From Hahella ganghwensis DSM 17046 (lineage in GTDB: Bacteria; Pseudomonadota; Gammaproteobacteria; Pseudomonadales; Oleiphilaceae): a stretch of DNA of 64,000 nt. Location: contig NZ_AQXX01000119.1 in assembly GCF_000376785.1 (NCBI RefSeq), positions 1 through 64,000 of the forward strand, written 5' to 3'. The notes beneath the pieces are model-generated. The model was not told where the DNA came from and did no database searches. It saw nothing but the letters and a program-made list of their open reading frames with translations. Shown one piece after another: positions 37,101-44,904 of the stretch; within the stretch, counting starts at the first letter, position 1; every line of letters starts with the position of its first letter. The position numbers were made by a program, and so were the translations under genes.

Positions 37101-39483
37101 TGGCTCGCCGTTCAATGCTTGCCAGGATTCTGTTGGCACCGTCCAGGACGGTCTGAGCTTTACGCTGGCGCTCATCCAGCAGTTGTTGTTTGTGGGATTC
37201 GAAAGTCTCGTAGACTTCTTCCCGCTTCTCCATGATGTCTGCCAGAAACTGATCAAAGTCGCTGAACTGACTTTCCAGTTCCTCAAGCTGAATCAGGAGG
37301 CGGGATAGCTGTTCATCGCAACGTTCCGGTGTAGTGGACATACTGAGAGCGTTGGTGATGCTTTGGGTAAACAGCTTGAACTGTGCCCCGAACTGGGCGA
37401 CAGCCTCTTCTGAGCCCAGATTTTTGCCTTTATTGGCTGCTTTGGCCTTGCTTTGATTCAGCCGCGAGTAGATATCCGAGATGGAATCGACAATTTGAGT
37501 GCGAATGTTGGCGTCCGCGACTTTGAGCGTGGCCATCAACTCCGACAACAAGTCGAGGCCTGAGGCCATGGAGGTAAATGTTTCGATTAATGGCGACAAT
37601 GCGGCCATTGTGGTTGATTCTTCTACCTCTCCATTGAGCTGATCAATCCGCTCAAGATAAGGTTTGAATGCATCTTCGCCCTGAAGAAACTCGACGGTGC
37701 GCTCGCTCAGACTTTCTTGGGTTTTAACCAGCTCTGCATCCAGTACATCAATACGTGCCGTGTCGATGTAACGTAATTCTTTAATGGTGGTGAGATGCCC
37801 GCGCTGGTGCCTGATCTTGTCCAGAGCGGCAACATAATCCTCCGCCGATTCCCAGTTCTCCGGGCGTATGGACAGAAGAATGGCCTTTTGCTCTTCTTCC
37901 GCTTTGGCCATGGTTTTGGCGGATTGCTGGCGAATGGACTGAACTTTTTCAAATTCATCGATGACTAGTTCTGCGGTTGCAGAGATTTCTTTCAGAAGGC
38001 CAGCAATCGTGGCCACTTCCTCTTCATCTATCCAGAAGTGATGATCAAAGAACTTATTGGCACTGACGGCCAGTTCTTCATACAACCTGGCCGAAACAGA
38101 CTGGTTTTTAATGATACGGACGAGGCTGAAGAGATCCGATACACCTCGGACAAGCTCCGAATTTCCTATTCTGCCGTAAAAGGTCTGGGATGGCGGTATC
38201 TTGCTGGCGAACTCTTCACTGACAAAAGGGGTTTGCCAGATCTGCATGGGATGTACCCGAGTCGGTTCTTCTTCGGCAGTGAAGATTACCAGTGTGCCGT
38301 CATCACCCAGTGCGTAACCATGGCCGTAGATCGGATTCTGAATCGCTTTATCGATCAGATTGTAGGCCAGCAGACAGACTATGCCGTCTTCCGGTTGGTA
38401 AAAGCAGTAGAAAACGTCTTCACCATTAGGGGATCTCATCTGACGTTTAAACTTGAGGCCTTTAACTTCACCGTCAAAGGTCTTGTATTCCCCGGTCTGG
38501 AGGTAGTAGCCGCCGGGGAAAATAATTCCGTGATCTTCTGGCAATTGAACGCAGGATTGTCCAATGGCATCGATGCGCATGACATCCTGGGTTAGCGTAT
38601 TGAATATCAGATAACGCCAGAGCTCTTCCCGATAGGGGCGTATTTTCAACAGAATCAGATCTCCGACCTGAGCATAGAAAATACTGGCGTCGTCAATGGA
38701 CTGAGTTTCATCTTCAACGTCTTCGCGATAAATACCGAGACCGTCATCAGTATTGTTTTCCACCTTGATGGTGAGGTCACCATTGATGGTCTCAACGAAA
38801 ACTTTGTCTAAAATATTGATGTGTGGATGGCGACCATGGACGGTGTCGTCCCGAACGGTGGCTGTCCACTCGAAATCGAAGGCGGGGGGAAGCTGAATAT
38901 CGCGCTCCCCGCGATTGTCTATGTATTTGACTTGTTTGCCGTCAGGTGAGACAGACCAGCGGAATACACGGATATCTTCAAGGCGTTCACCAATCTGGAA
39001 GCCGGCCAGCAGTTTGCCGTCTTTGACTGTGAGTTCAACCAGTCGGGTGTGTTTGTAATAACGATAAAGTTCATCAAAATCGTTAACAAAGCTGCGCTCA
39101 GCCAGAAAAGTGCCTGCAAGCGACACCTCTTCCATTGTCTGGTCTGCACCGTCACCCTCAAGCCGGAAGAGGGCAAAAACATCCTCGACTTTGGTTTCCT
39201 TTTTCAGGCCAATATAGACATTGAAACCGAAAAGGAGCACCTCTCCCACTTGAACCAAATCCCGTGGGATACAGTTATTCTCGGTGCGTACCCGAACTCG
39301 GGCTGCCACGTTCATTTCTGAAGTGCCAAATTCTTCAAGGCGTGCTTCGTTTAGGGTTTTCGCCTGGTTTTCAAGCTGTTTTCCCTGATCGATCAAACGT
39401 TTTCTGATGACTTCGTAAGCACCGCCTTCGGCCACGGCCGATTCTGTCAGGTCGGTAGCTTTGGTTTGATCCTGCTGTGCCAT
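34138..39483 (-). CDS. Giant AAA+ ATPase of the DUF3686 ('DNA repair ATPase') family
   Basis: The 1781-residue protein has an N-terminal beta-rich region (residues 50-470, with repeated strands such as VFRWSVSPDGKQVKYIDN that look propeller-like), a long coiled-coil middle (about 500-880), a further helical region, and an AAA+ module at about 1290-1560. Walker A is SPPGYGKTTLMEY (near 1310), Walker B is NVMLYLDDIQ (near 1375), and a sensor-1 Asn lies in VVMAGNPYTESG. A Glu/Gln-rich coiled-coil tail ends in basic KRSRKPG. Database entries for this family say DNA repair, but the neighbours are membrane-stress genes, so a membrane role is equally plausible. A good ribosome binding site (AGGAAACAAGTT) precedes the ATG. 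Confidence 0.85.
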   Translation of the reverse strand: MAQQDQTKATDLTESAVAEGGAYEVIRKRLIDQGKQLENQAKTLNEARLEEFGTSEMNVAARVRVRTENNCIPRDLVQVGEVLLFGFNVYIGLKKETKVEDVFALFRLEGDGADQTMEEVSLAGTFLAERSFVNDFDELYRYYKHTRLVELTVKDGKLLAGFQIGERLEDIRVFRWSVSPDGKQVKYIDNRGERDIQLPPAFDFEWTATVRDDTVHGRHPHINILDKVFVETINGDLTIKVENNTDDGLGIYREDVEDETQSIDDASIFYAQVGDLILLKIRPYREELWRYLIFNTLTQDVMRIDAIGQSCVQLPEDHGIIFPGGYYLQTGEYKTFDGEVKGLKFKRQMRSPNGEDVFYCFYQPEDGIVCLLAYNLIDKAIQNPIYGHGYALGDDGTLVIFTAEEEPTRVHPMQIWQTPFVSEEFASKIPPSQTFYGRIGNSELVRGVSDLFSLVRIIKNQSVSARLYEELAVSANKFFDHHFWIDEEEVATIAGLLKEISATAELVIDEFEKVQSIRQQSAKTMAKAEEEQKAILLSIRPENWESAEDYVAALDKIRHQRGHLTTIKELRYIDTARIDVLDAELVKTQESLSERTVEFLQGEDAFKPYLERIDQLNGEVEESTTMAALSPLIETFTSMASGLDLLSELMATLKVADANIRTQIVDSISDIYSRLNQSKAKAANKGKNLGSEEAVAQFGAQFKLFTQSITNALSMSTTPERCDEQLSRLLIQLEELESQFSDFDQFLADIMEKREEVYETFESHKQQLLDERQRKAQTVLDGANRILASIERRAMKFNEADELNTFFASDALVQKVRESVEKLRELDSNVKADDVESRLKSVREQATRSLRDKTDIYEAGGNVIKLGPRHKFSVNTQELDLTILPREDRLSIHLTGTNFFETIERPELLELKPYWSMSLESETSEVYRSEYLAMLIIQAAESGKDEFNMDTLNQAILDDDQLLKIIRSFSAPRYKEGYQKGVHDHDTALILKQLLPAMESADLLLFNPRSRALAQIFWANLIKPLGTQSALPGRSQIEELSGTAATWQQRAQSAWMLKNTFADSRAIRHLETEVQSHLKQFLERYPMPFSTLEQQQAAAYLVAEVGRDRLEFICSKYAEELSEEFKRSLDEESWRTYQTAQEQLHGQVDERWKLGEAWLSAMVERKKLQQFEHYIPEAVALMNAGQRIERRVSQTDLELEVTDLLGDHPNMDQQTLHFSLDSFMLRLQRHQQEVVPGYHEYLKLRQNIIEEEREALRLEEFKPRPLSSFVRNRLINESYLPIIGDNLAKQMGTVGESKRTDLMGLLMMISPPGYGKTTLMEYVANRLGLIFMKINCPSLGHDVLSLDPAQAPNATARQELEKLNLSLEMGNNVMLYLDDIQHTHPEFLQKFISLCDGTRRIEGVWKGKTKTYDMRGRKFCVVMAGNPYTESGEAFKVPDMLANRADIYNLGDILGGMDEQFSLSYIENSLTSNSVLAPLATREMDDVYKIINMAKGEPIAATDLKHQYSGAELNEMKSVLEKLFVIQDVILKINQQYIASAAQDDRYRNEPSFKLQGSYRNMNKMAEKVSSVMNDDELMQLISDHYLGEAQLLTTGAEENLLKLAELRGNMTQEEQQRWEQIKKDFLRNKAMGGSDADVGGRVVAQLTDLVEGIQHLNQSVTDNRSVTAELEQQREQEKRQSVQQFQSGLLESLSSLGQTISKSTPRLKVEPKVEVTSPPVPGLENILRVLADTWQNSLYPLVHSMDKKIDIDLKTQEKMHDISRQLRELEEEIKRSRKPG

Positions 39484-39628
39484 AACTTGTTTCCTAGTCC
39501 TGTTGATACGTCCAACCGTCTGTCTCGTTAATCAGCATGCATTGCAAAACGCTGAAACAAGGGCGGTGTGATCAGGCTGCTCCCGCAAAGGACATTGATC
39601 ATGTCTGACCAAGCGGGGCTGAATGATC

Positions 39629-39649
39629 GAGGCGGACAGAGCCCGCCTC
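39629..39649 (-). terminator. Hairpin after the flotillin gene
   Basis: GAGGCGG and CCGCCTC form a 7-bp stem 22 bases downstream of the flotillin stop, in the 187-base gap before the giant ATPase gene. There is no U-tract, so it may moderate rather than stop transcription within the cluster. Confidence 0.35.
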
Positions 39650-39670
39650 TGTATATAGATGCAATCTCTA

Positions 39671-41632
39671 TCAGTTCAGAGTTGCATCATCCGGCTTGGT
39701 GATATCCGCCGTTTTTGCTTGCAGGAACTTGTCAAGCAGGGCGCTTACCGTACCGCTCTTGGAGGCCAGGCCATCCACGGCTTTACCGAGGGACAGAGAC
39801 TTGGCGAAAGTATCGAAGAAGTGCTCTTCGCCACCCACGATGTCGATATGGGCTTTTTCAAGAGCCTTGCCGAGGACATCAGCATTTTCGCGCGCGATCT
39901 CTTTACCTGCTTCAATCGAGGCCAATGCTTCTTTGAAGGCAGTTTCCAGAGTCATGCGGAATTCTTCGTGGTCGCGAGCCTTGTCGCTCATGCTGCCCAT
40001 TGCCTGGAATTTGTCCACCAGACCGTCTGCTTCGGCTTTGAATTTCTCGCGAACAACTTCTGCTTCTGCCATACCCACATCTTTCTGGGCTTTGGCTTCT
40101 GCAGCCCCTTTGGCACTGATAACTTCTGCATCCACCAAGCCAGCATCGCGTTGAGCTTTGGCGTTGGCTTCGCCCTTGGCTGCGATAACCTTGGCTTCGG
40201 CCAGACCTTCTTTCTCCATGGCATCTGCCTTGGCTTCCTGAACCTTGGCTTGCGCAAGACCGTGCGCAGCTTCCTCTGCCTGAGTACCTTCGGCCAGTTT
40301 CTTCTTGCCGTCCGCGTCTTTAGCGGCAGCTTCCAGTTCAGCCTGTGCCATGGTGGTGATTTCAAGTGCTTTGAACTTCGCCGACTGCTCTTGTGCTTCG
40401 GCTGCTTTTACTAGCTTGACTTTGTCTTCTTCAGCCTGTGCTTCTGCAGCCAATACCTGAACCTGCTTCAAGCGATCAGCTTCGGAAACTTCACGAACCT
40501 CTTTAATACGTTCTTCCTCAATGGCAACCGTTTTATCCACGGCAACCCTCTCACGAATAACGTTAGCGATTTCTTTCTTCTCAACTTCAACCGCTTTTTC
40601 GGCCTCAATTTTCTGGATTTCTACTTCACGCTCACGAGAGACAATTTCCAGATCCCGGGCACGTATAACTTTTTCTTCTTCAATGGCAACGGCGCGCAGT
40701 CTGTTCTGTGAGGCAACTTCCACTTCACGTTGCTGATTTTCACGCTGAACGGCAAGATCCTGCTCCACCATAATAGTCGTGGCTTCTGCTTTCTTGCGTT
40801 CTTCTTCCTGGACTTTCTTGGTTTCCGCTTCTTCGCGAGCCCGGATAGTGGCAATCTCGCGCTCCTGCCGTGCTTCCGCATCCGCCTGTTGACGGTCAAG
40901 CTCCAGCATGGCCTCAACGGTTTCTACGTTTTTCTTCTTGATCGCCAGCTCTTCGTCCCGCTCCAGCACATTCGTACGAACGTTTTGTGTGGCGGTTAGT
41001 TCTGTGATTTTCTTGATCCCCTCGGAATCAAGAATATTGTGGGGATCCAGGGCTGACTTTGGTGTCTGCTCCAGATAATCAATGGCCACGTCTTCCAGTA
41101 CATAACCACTCAGGTCATCACCGATCACCTCAATGATTTTCTCGCGGAACTGAATACGGTTTTCGAACAGCTGAACGAATTCAATCTGTTTACCAACAGT
41201 CTTTAGGGCTTCCGAGAATTTGGCTGCGAACAATTCATGCACGGCATCACGATCTGAGGCTCTGGTCGCTCCGACTGTTTTGGCTACTCTTAGCACGTCT
41301 TCTGCAGTTTCATTAACGCGAAGATAGAATGCAACGGTAATATCGGCCCGCATGTTGTCTTTACAGATCAGGCCTTCTTTTGCCCGGCGATCCACTTCCA
41401 GGGTAATCAATGAAATTTTCATCAATTCCTTTTTGTGAATGACCGGATACACCAATCCGCCGGTAAATTTGACTTTGGGTGTGCTGCTCATGTCGTTGAC
41501 AATAAGCGCCGTGCCCTGTTCGACTTTGTGGTAGAAAGCTTTGAATAGTCCTGCTATCCCCAAGATTGCGATAACCGCAATGACAAGAAATGTGACTACT
41601 GGCATTAACACCGATAAATCTGCGATGCCCAT
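39671..41632 (-). CDS. yqiK: Flotillin family protein (YqiK type)
   Basis: An N-terminal membrane helix (VVTFLVIAVIAILGIAGLFKAFY) is followed by a Band-7/SPFH domain (about residues 35-210, with ALIVNDMSSTPKVKFTGGLVYPVIHKKELM and LSGYVLEDVAIDYLEQTP) and a very long, highly charged coiled coil with Ala-Lys-Glu repeats. From about residue 450 it holds repeated units of the kind EGLAEAKVIAAKGEANAKAQ. Flotillins scaffold membrane microdomains. Together with YqiJ upstream it forms the YqiJ-YqiK pair known in E. coli. The ATG has AAGGAG upstream. The repeats could vary in number between strains. Confidence 0.92.
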   Translation of the reverse strand: MGIADLSVLMPVVTFLVIAVIAILGIAGLFKAFYHKVEQGTALIVNDMSSTPKVKFTGGLVYPVIHKKELMKISLITLEVDRRAKEGLICKDNMRADITVAFYLRVNETAEDVLRVAKTVGATRASDRDAVHELFAAKFSEALKTVGKQIEFVQLFENRIQFREKIIEVIGDDLSGYVLEDVAIDYLEQTPKSALDPHNILDSEGIKKITELTATQNVRTNVLERDEELAIKKKNVETVEAMLELDRQQADAEARQEREIATIRAREEAETKKVQEEERKKAEATTIMVEQDLAVQRENQQREVEVASQNRLRAVAIEEEKVIRARDLEIVSREREVEIQKIEAEKAVEVEKKEIANVIRERVAVDKTVAIEEERIKEVREVSEADRLKQVQVLAAEAQAEEDKVKLVKAAEAQEQSAKFKALEITTMAQAELEAAAKDADGKKKLAEGTQAEEAAHGLAQAKVQEAKADAMEKEGLAEAKVIAAKGEANAKAQRDAGLVDAEVISAKGAAEAKAQKDVGMAEAEVVREKFKAEADGLVDKFQAMGSMSDKARDHEEFRMTLETAFKEALASIEAGKEIARENADVLGKALEKAHIDIVGGEEHFFDTFAKSLSLGKAVDGLASKSGTVSALLDKFLQAKTADITKPDDATLN

Positions 41633-41706
41633 GATTTTTACTCCTTTAAGAAGACGGATGTCTTTTTGGTAAATTGGTCGTTGATGGTGTTGTTCGCGTC
41701 AGGATC

Positions 41707-42396
41707 TTATTGTCCTTTGAACTCTTCTTCGGAGATGATCCGGTAAACATGTTGTTCAGGTAAATACTCCAGCAACACTACCCGATCACCTTTTTTGAAC
41801 TTGTCTTTACCCGTGGACCTAACCTTGAAAATCAGTCCTGCTCCGCCATCGTCCAGCATTACTTCGCCGAAGTGGTTGTCCACTCTGGAGGTTCTGACTA
41901 TGGCTGTTTGGCCCAGAACATGTTTTATCGTGTTTTGGGTTGCACTTATAAAGAACTTGCGTATAGGGCGAATGACTCTGCCGGTTATCAATGCTGCAAT
42001 GTACAGAGAACCGAAGAGAACTGGAATTCCTGCGAGATAATGCAGAAATCCGTCGGGGATCAGTCCGAACAGGAAGTGCACCACAAAATAGCTGATAAGC
42101 CATCCAAATAACGACAGGAATGAAACGATAATCGTGACAGGCACCCCATACAGACCAAATTTCAGCATCAGTCCTGCCAGTACGTCCGGCCCGGTAAATT
42201 TTGTTTCGTTGACTCCCAAATCTCCGTCGGGATCTGGAATGTCAAAATCCAGTATGTCCAGGTCGATAAAACCAAGGACAGCGATAAGCCAGTACAATAC
42301 GCACAATGCCAGAAAAAACGTGAAGATAACCGTTGGGAAGGAACTGATGTTCTGATAGAACGGATCCATTTTATCGCTGAGCAAGATGGCAAACAC
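41707..42396 (-). CDS. yqiJ: YqiJ-like membrane protein with NfeD/OB-type C-terminal domain
   Basis: The 229-residue protein has four or so membrane helices (VIFTFFLALCVLYWLIAVLGF; MLKFGLYGVPVTIIVSFLSLFGWLISYFVV; LAGIPVLFGSLYIAALITG) and a C-terminal beta domain (GQTAIVRTSRVDNHFGEVMLDDGGAGLIFKVRS) of the NfeD/OB-fold type. Such proteins partner with flotillins, and the flotillin gene follows after 74 bases. The start is a GTG at 42396 with AGGAG seven bases upstream. Confidence 0.88.
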   Translation of the reverse strand: MFAILLSDKMDPFYQNISSFPTVIFTFFLALCVLYWLIAVLGFIDLDILDFDIPDPDGDLGVNETKFTGPDVLAGLMLKFGLYGVPVTIIVSFLSLFGWLISYFVVHFLFGLIPDGFLHYLAGIPVLFGSLYIAALITGRVIRPIRKFFISATQNTIKHVLGQTAIVRTSRVDNHFGEVMLDDGGAGLIFKVRSTGKDKFKKGDRVVLLEYLPEQHVYRIISEEEFKGQ

Positions 42397-42526
42397 TCAT
42401 TGTCTCCTCTACGAAGTCTGTTGTCCCAATCCATTGGATGTGGTCCAGATTGCCAGTTACAGGGCTTGGGAGCTTCTGAAAAAATATCGGTGTTACCAAC
42501 GTTTTTCAGAAATTCCCTTGCAGTGT

Positions 42527-42549
42527 CCCTGGAGCGGTTTGCTCCAGGG
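42527..42549 (-). terminator. Perfect hairpin between the TerB-like and YqiJ-like genes
   Basis: CCCTGGAGC and GCTCCAGGG form a 9-bp stem with a 5-base loop, 17 bases after the TerB-like stop. No U-tract follows. It could be a partial terminator or RNA-stability element splitting the cluster into yjfI-pspA-terB and yqiJ-yqiK-ATPase parts. Confidence 0.45.
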
Positions 42550-42566
42550 AATACTTGTTTCGGTGC

Positions 42567-42806
42567 TTATACACCAATCTCTTTTTTGATTTCGCTAAGT
42601 TTATCGAGCATCGCAGCATCAAGTTCGCTCGGATTGATTTTTGAAATGATGTTGCGCAAAACCCGGATCTCGTTTGGATCAACAATGCCGTCCCGCTTGG
42701 CAATATCAAAGATAGCTCCTAATTCGTTTGCATCCAGTTTTCCGTCATTGGAAAAGCAATTTATTGAACGAAACGACATTTCCAGATAGTCACGGCTCTC
42801 GGCCAT
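42567..42806 (-). CDS. Small TerB-like protein
   Basis: A 79-residue acidic protein with the TerB-type pattern: SFRSINCFSNDGKLDANELGAIFDIAKRDGIVDPNEIRVLRNIISKINPSEL (two helical units with Asp/Asn/Glu positions, comparable to the TerB/DjlA metal-binding fold). TerB-like domains occur in tellurite-resistance and membrane-stress gene sets. It lies 33 bases after pspA and has an AGGAG ribosome binding site. Assignment is from motif appearance, not a search. Confidence 0.65.
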   Translation of the reverse strand: MAESRDYLEMSFRSINCFSNDGKLDANELGAIFDIAKRDGIVDPNEIRVLRNIISKINPSELDAAMLDKLSEIKKEIGV

Positions 42807-42839
42807 ATTTGATCTCCTGTTACTACAAGTTATTTCAGG

Positions 42840-43532
42840 TTACTTGCCTGATTTCTTTTTCAGACGGGCCAGTACGTCATTTGCACTATGGCTGTCGCTG
42901 ACAATGCCGGCCTTTTCCAGTTTGGTTTTTAAGTCATCTTCAGCTGTTTCCTGGGACAGCTCCTCGGCGGCGGACATCTTGGCCGCGTTATGTGCCTGTT
43001 TCTCCTTGATGCGTTCCAGAGAGTCCATGGCCGTTCTCAATTTGGAATTGGAGCCGGAATATCTGGCTGCAACAGCCTTTTGGGCTCTTTGAACACTCTC
43101 TGTCGCTTTGACTGTATCAACCTGTTGTTTAAGTCTCTTGATATTGGCTTCCGCTTGTTGAATAGATGCGCGAAGCTTGTTTGCATTTTCCTTGAATCCG
43201 GCAGCACTGCCTTCTTCGGTCTGCAACTGATTCTCGTAGGCTGCAATTTTCTCGGCAATTTCCAGAGCTAGGGTTTCGTCTTCTTTACTGAGCGCCTGGA
43301 CAGCGTAGCCCTCGTATTCCTTGATTTGCTCTTTGAGTTTGGAGCATTTTTCTTCAGCCACTTTTTGCTGGGCGATTATGGAAACCAGGCCTTCCTTTGA
43401 ATGCTTGAGTTCTTCTGAGGCATCACGGACTTCCTGATCCAGGATACGTAAAGCCTGACTGTCTACGATGGCTTCACCGGCTTCATTCACACCGCCTTTA
43501 AGTGCGGTCATCATCTTGGCCCAAACGTTCAT
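42840..43532 (-). CDS. PspA/IM30 family protein (YjfJ-like)
   Basis: The 230-residue protein is an almost continuous coiled coil of the PspA/IM30/Vipp1 family (MNVWAKMMTALKGGVNEAGEAIVDSQALRILDQEVRDASEELKHSKEGL). Members are structurally related to ESCRT-III, polymerise on membranes and repair or remodel them. The C-terminus has a short tail rather than the classic Vipp1 extension. It lies 3 bases after the YjfI gene, the same pairing as yjfI-yjfJ in E. coli, so it is a paralogue outside the pspF-pspABC system. Confidence 0.93.
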   Translation of the reverse strand: MNVWAKMMTALKGGVNEAGEAIVDSQALRILDQEVRDASEELKHSKEGLVSIIAQQKVAEEKCSKLKEQIKEYEGYAVQALSKEDETLALEIAEKIAAYENQLQTEEGSAAGFKENANKLRASIQQAEANIKRLKQQVDTVKATESVQRAQKAVAARYSGSNSKLRTAMDSLERIKEKQAHNAAKMSAAEELSQETAEDDLKTKLEKAGIVSDSHSANDVLARLKKKSGK

Positions 43533-43535
43533 GAC

Positions 43536-44180
43536 TTAAACCTCCTCGGTGACGGCAACAGAAAGGTATTCGTTGTAGGCTTCTGTTGCCTGGATAACAT
43601 TGGATGCTAATACTTCAATTTCGAATACGATGTTTGGCAGGATGGATGTAGAACTCAGTGCGCCAAACATGTGGTAGTAATCTTCGTCATCTTCCACTTT
43701 GTCGAGACTGATAGTGGAAAGCGGGAAATACTTGTGGGTTCTGAGTACGGCTTCGTTAAAACCGGCTACATCAGTCACCTCGGAAAGAGGCCACAGAACG
43801 GATTCTGCGATGATTTGTTCGCCCGCTACTGTGACGAAGACCGGCAGATCGCCGTATTCTTTCATCAATATCATCAGAGAAGGTTCTGCTCCCTCAATCA
43901 GCTCGATGCTGGCTCTCCCTGAGGTGATGATTTCTTCACTGGAAAGTGCCTTGAACAGGCTCTGGGTAGTCCAAAGTGTGATGTTCTCCATAATCACTTC
44001 TCCTTCGCTTAATAACTTAATCTGGTTGGAAAAATCGCCTGTCTGACGTAGCAGTCTTTCAATGGCTGTCAGTTTTTTAGCGTTCTCCGGAAGTATCCAG
44101 ATCTCTTTTTTGATCAGGCCTTGTTCGCGCATGCGACGGCGAAATTCGCGCTGATAGTGTGCGGAAGTTTTTTTGCTCAT
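43536..44180 (-). CDS. yjfI: YjfI family protein (DUF2170)
   Basis: The 214-residue protein has a basic N-terminus with SAHYQREFRRRMREQGLIKKEIWILPENAKKLTAIERLLRQ followed by a DUF2170 domain. YjfI accompanies PspA paralogues in E. coli. The basic start could bind nucleic acid or act as a regulator; this is inference. The ATG at 44180 is preferred over one at 44195, though neither has a clear ribosome binding site. It is the first gene of the cluster and lies 38 bases downstream of two palindromes. Confidence 0.85.
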   Translation of the reverse strand: MSKKTSAHYQREFRRRMREQGLIKKEIWILPENAKKLTAIERLLRQTGDFSNQIKLLSEGEVIMENITLWTTQSLFKALSSEEIITSGRASIELIEGAEPSLMILMKEYGDLPVFVTVAGEQIIAESVLWPLSEVTDVAGFNEAVLRTHKYFPLSTISLDKVEDDEDYYHMFGALSSTSILPNIVFEIEVLASNVIQATEAYNEYLSVAVTEEV

Positions 44181-44218
44181 GAGGTGACTATGCATCAGGA
44201 GTTTGAGGGTGTCAATAG

Positions 44219-44252
44219 ATTACATGTAATATCTCTTATTATTACATGTAAT
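44219..44252 (-). promoter_or_regulatory. Tandem palindromic operator upstream of the yjfI-pspA cluster
   Basis: Two identical perfect 12-bp palindromes, ATTACATGTAAT, lie at 44219-44230 and 44241-44252, with centres 22 bases apart, about two DNA turns. Their position 39-72 bases upstream of the yjfI ATG puts them in the promoter region. Identical copies on the same DNA face suggest cooperative binding of a dimeric regulator, which I cannot name. Confidence 0.7.
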
Positions 44253-44529
44253 AGATCTTATGCTTCCAATTTCCGCTTCGCTAACACTGACTAGTACTGG
44301 TCGTGCCTATAGAAGGATAGCTGGCAGTGGTTTCTTTTGGGCGATTGTTGCTTTGGGCGGAAAATTAGAAGGGGTCAAGTTAATCGCTTTTTCTTAAGAG
44401 CGGTATCGACCATTCGTTTAGGCCAAGAGTGGCAGATTGATATGCGGGCAGGGGGGGGTATTTATTCTGTGAGTGAGGCTCGGAAGTTTGGTGGTCTTCC
44501 GAGCCTCTTTGGCGATACTGAGCGGGAGG
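44253..44529. other. Non-coding stretch left of the exported Cys-containing protein
   Basis: No gene is seen. It contains the hairpin 44475-44507 listed separately; the remainder shows no feature I can support. Confidence 0.5.
44475..44507 (-). terminator. Strong hairpin after the exported 124-residue protein gene
   Basis: GAGGCTCGGAAG and CTTCCGAGCCTC form a perfect 12-bp stem with a 9-base loop, 22 bases downstream of the stop at 44530. Reading plus it is followed by TTT; reading minus there is no T-tract. Confidence 0.6.
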
Positions 44530-44904
44530 TCAGCAGTTTGACCATTCGGGAGTATAGATGCAGCCGTCACCGGTTCCACCAACACCCCAGCGGCTGTTTC
44601 TGTCGTAATGATTCCAGTTGCCGTGATTGTCGTAAGAGCCGCCACCACGTGTGGTGTTGTAGGCCACGTTGTTGTCGCTGATGCACCCACTGGTGCCAGT
44701 GGACTGGTTATACCAGCAGCCGGTGTTTTCATCGACAAGATATTGTCCGGGTGCAATATTTGTCCCGAAGCGTTGTTGCAGGGTATAGGCTTCGGTCAGG
44801 GTCAGCCAGCGGCCATTGATAGCGATATTTGAATTCTGCTCAGCAAATGTCAGTGAGCTGAGAGTAAGTAAGATGCCGGTTATGATGGTTAAGGGGGTTT
44901 TCAT
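44530..44904 (-). CDS. Exported hypothetical protein, Cys- and Asn-rich C-terminus
   Basis: A 124-residue protein with a signal peptide (MKTPLTIITGILLTLSSLTFA) and a mature part containing four Cys (GCWY, GCIS, GCIY and terminal NC) and many Asn/Gly/Tyr. The pattern GQYLVDENTGCWYNQSTG suggests a disulfide-stabilised secreted protein. Family not recognised. The ATG at 44904 has GGAGGAG upstream. It stands alone between the PspA cluster and the solute-binding protein. Confidence 0.7.
   Translation of the reverse strand: MKTPLTIITGILLTLSSLTFAEQNSNIAINGRWLTLTEAYTLQQRFGTNIAPGQYLVDENTGCWYNQSTGTSGCISDNNVAYNTTRGGGSYDNHGNWNHYDRNSRWGVGGTGDGCIYTPEWSNC

Noticed and set aside
39659..40414. 251-codon open frame opposite the flotillin gene
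   Set aside because: Low-complexity Phe/Cys-rich translation mirroring the Ala/Glu/Lys repeats of the flotillin on the other strand.
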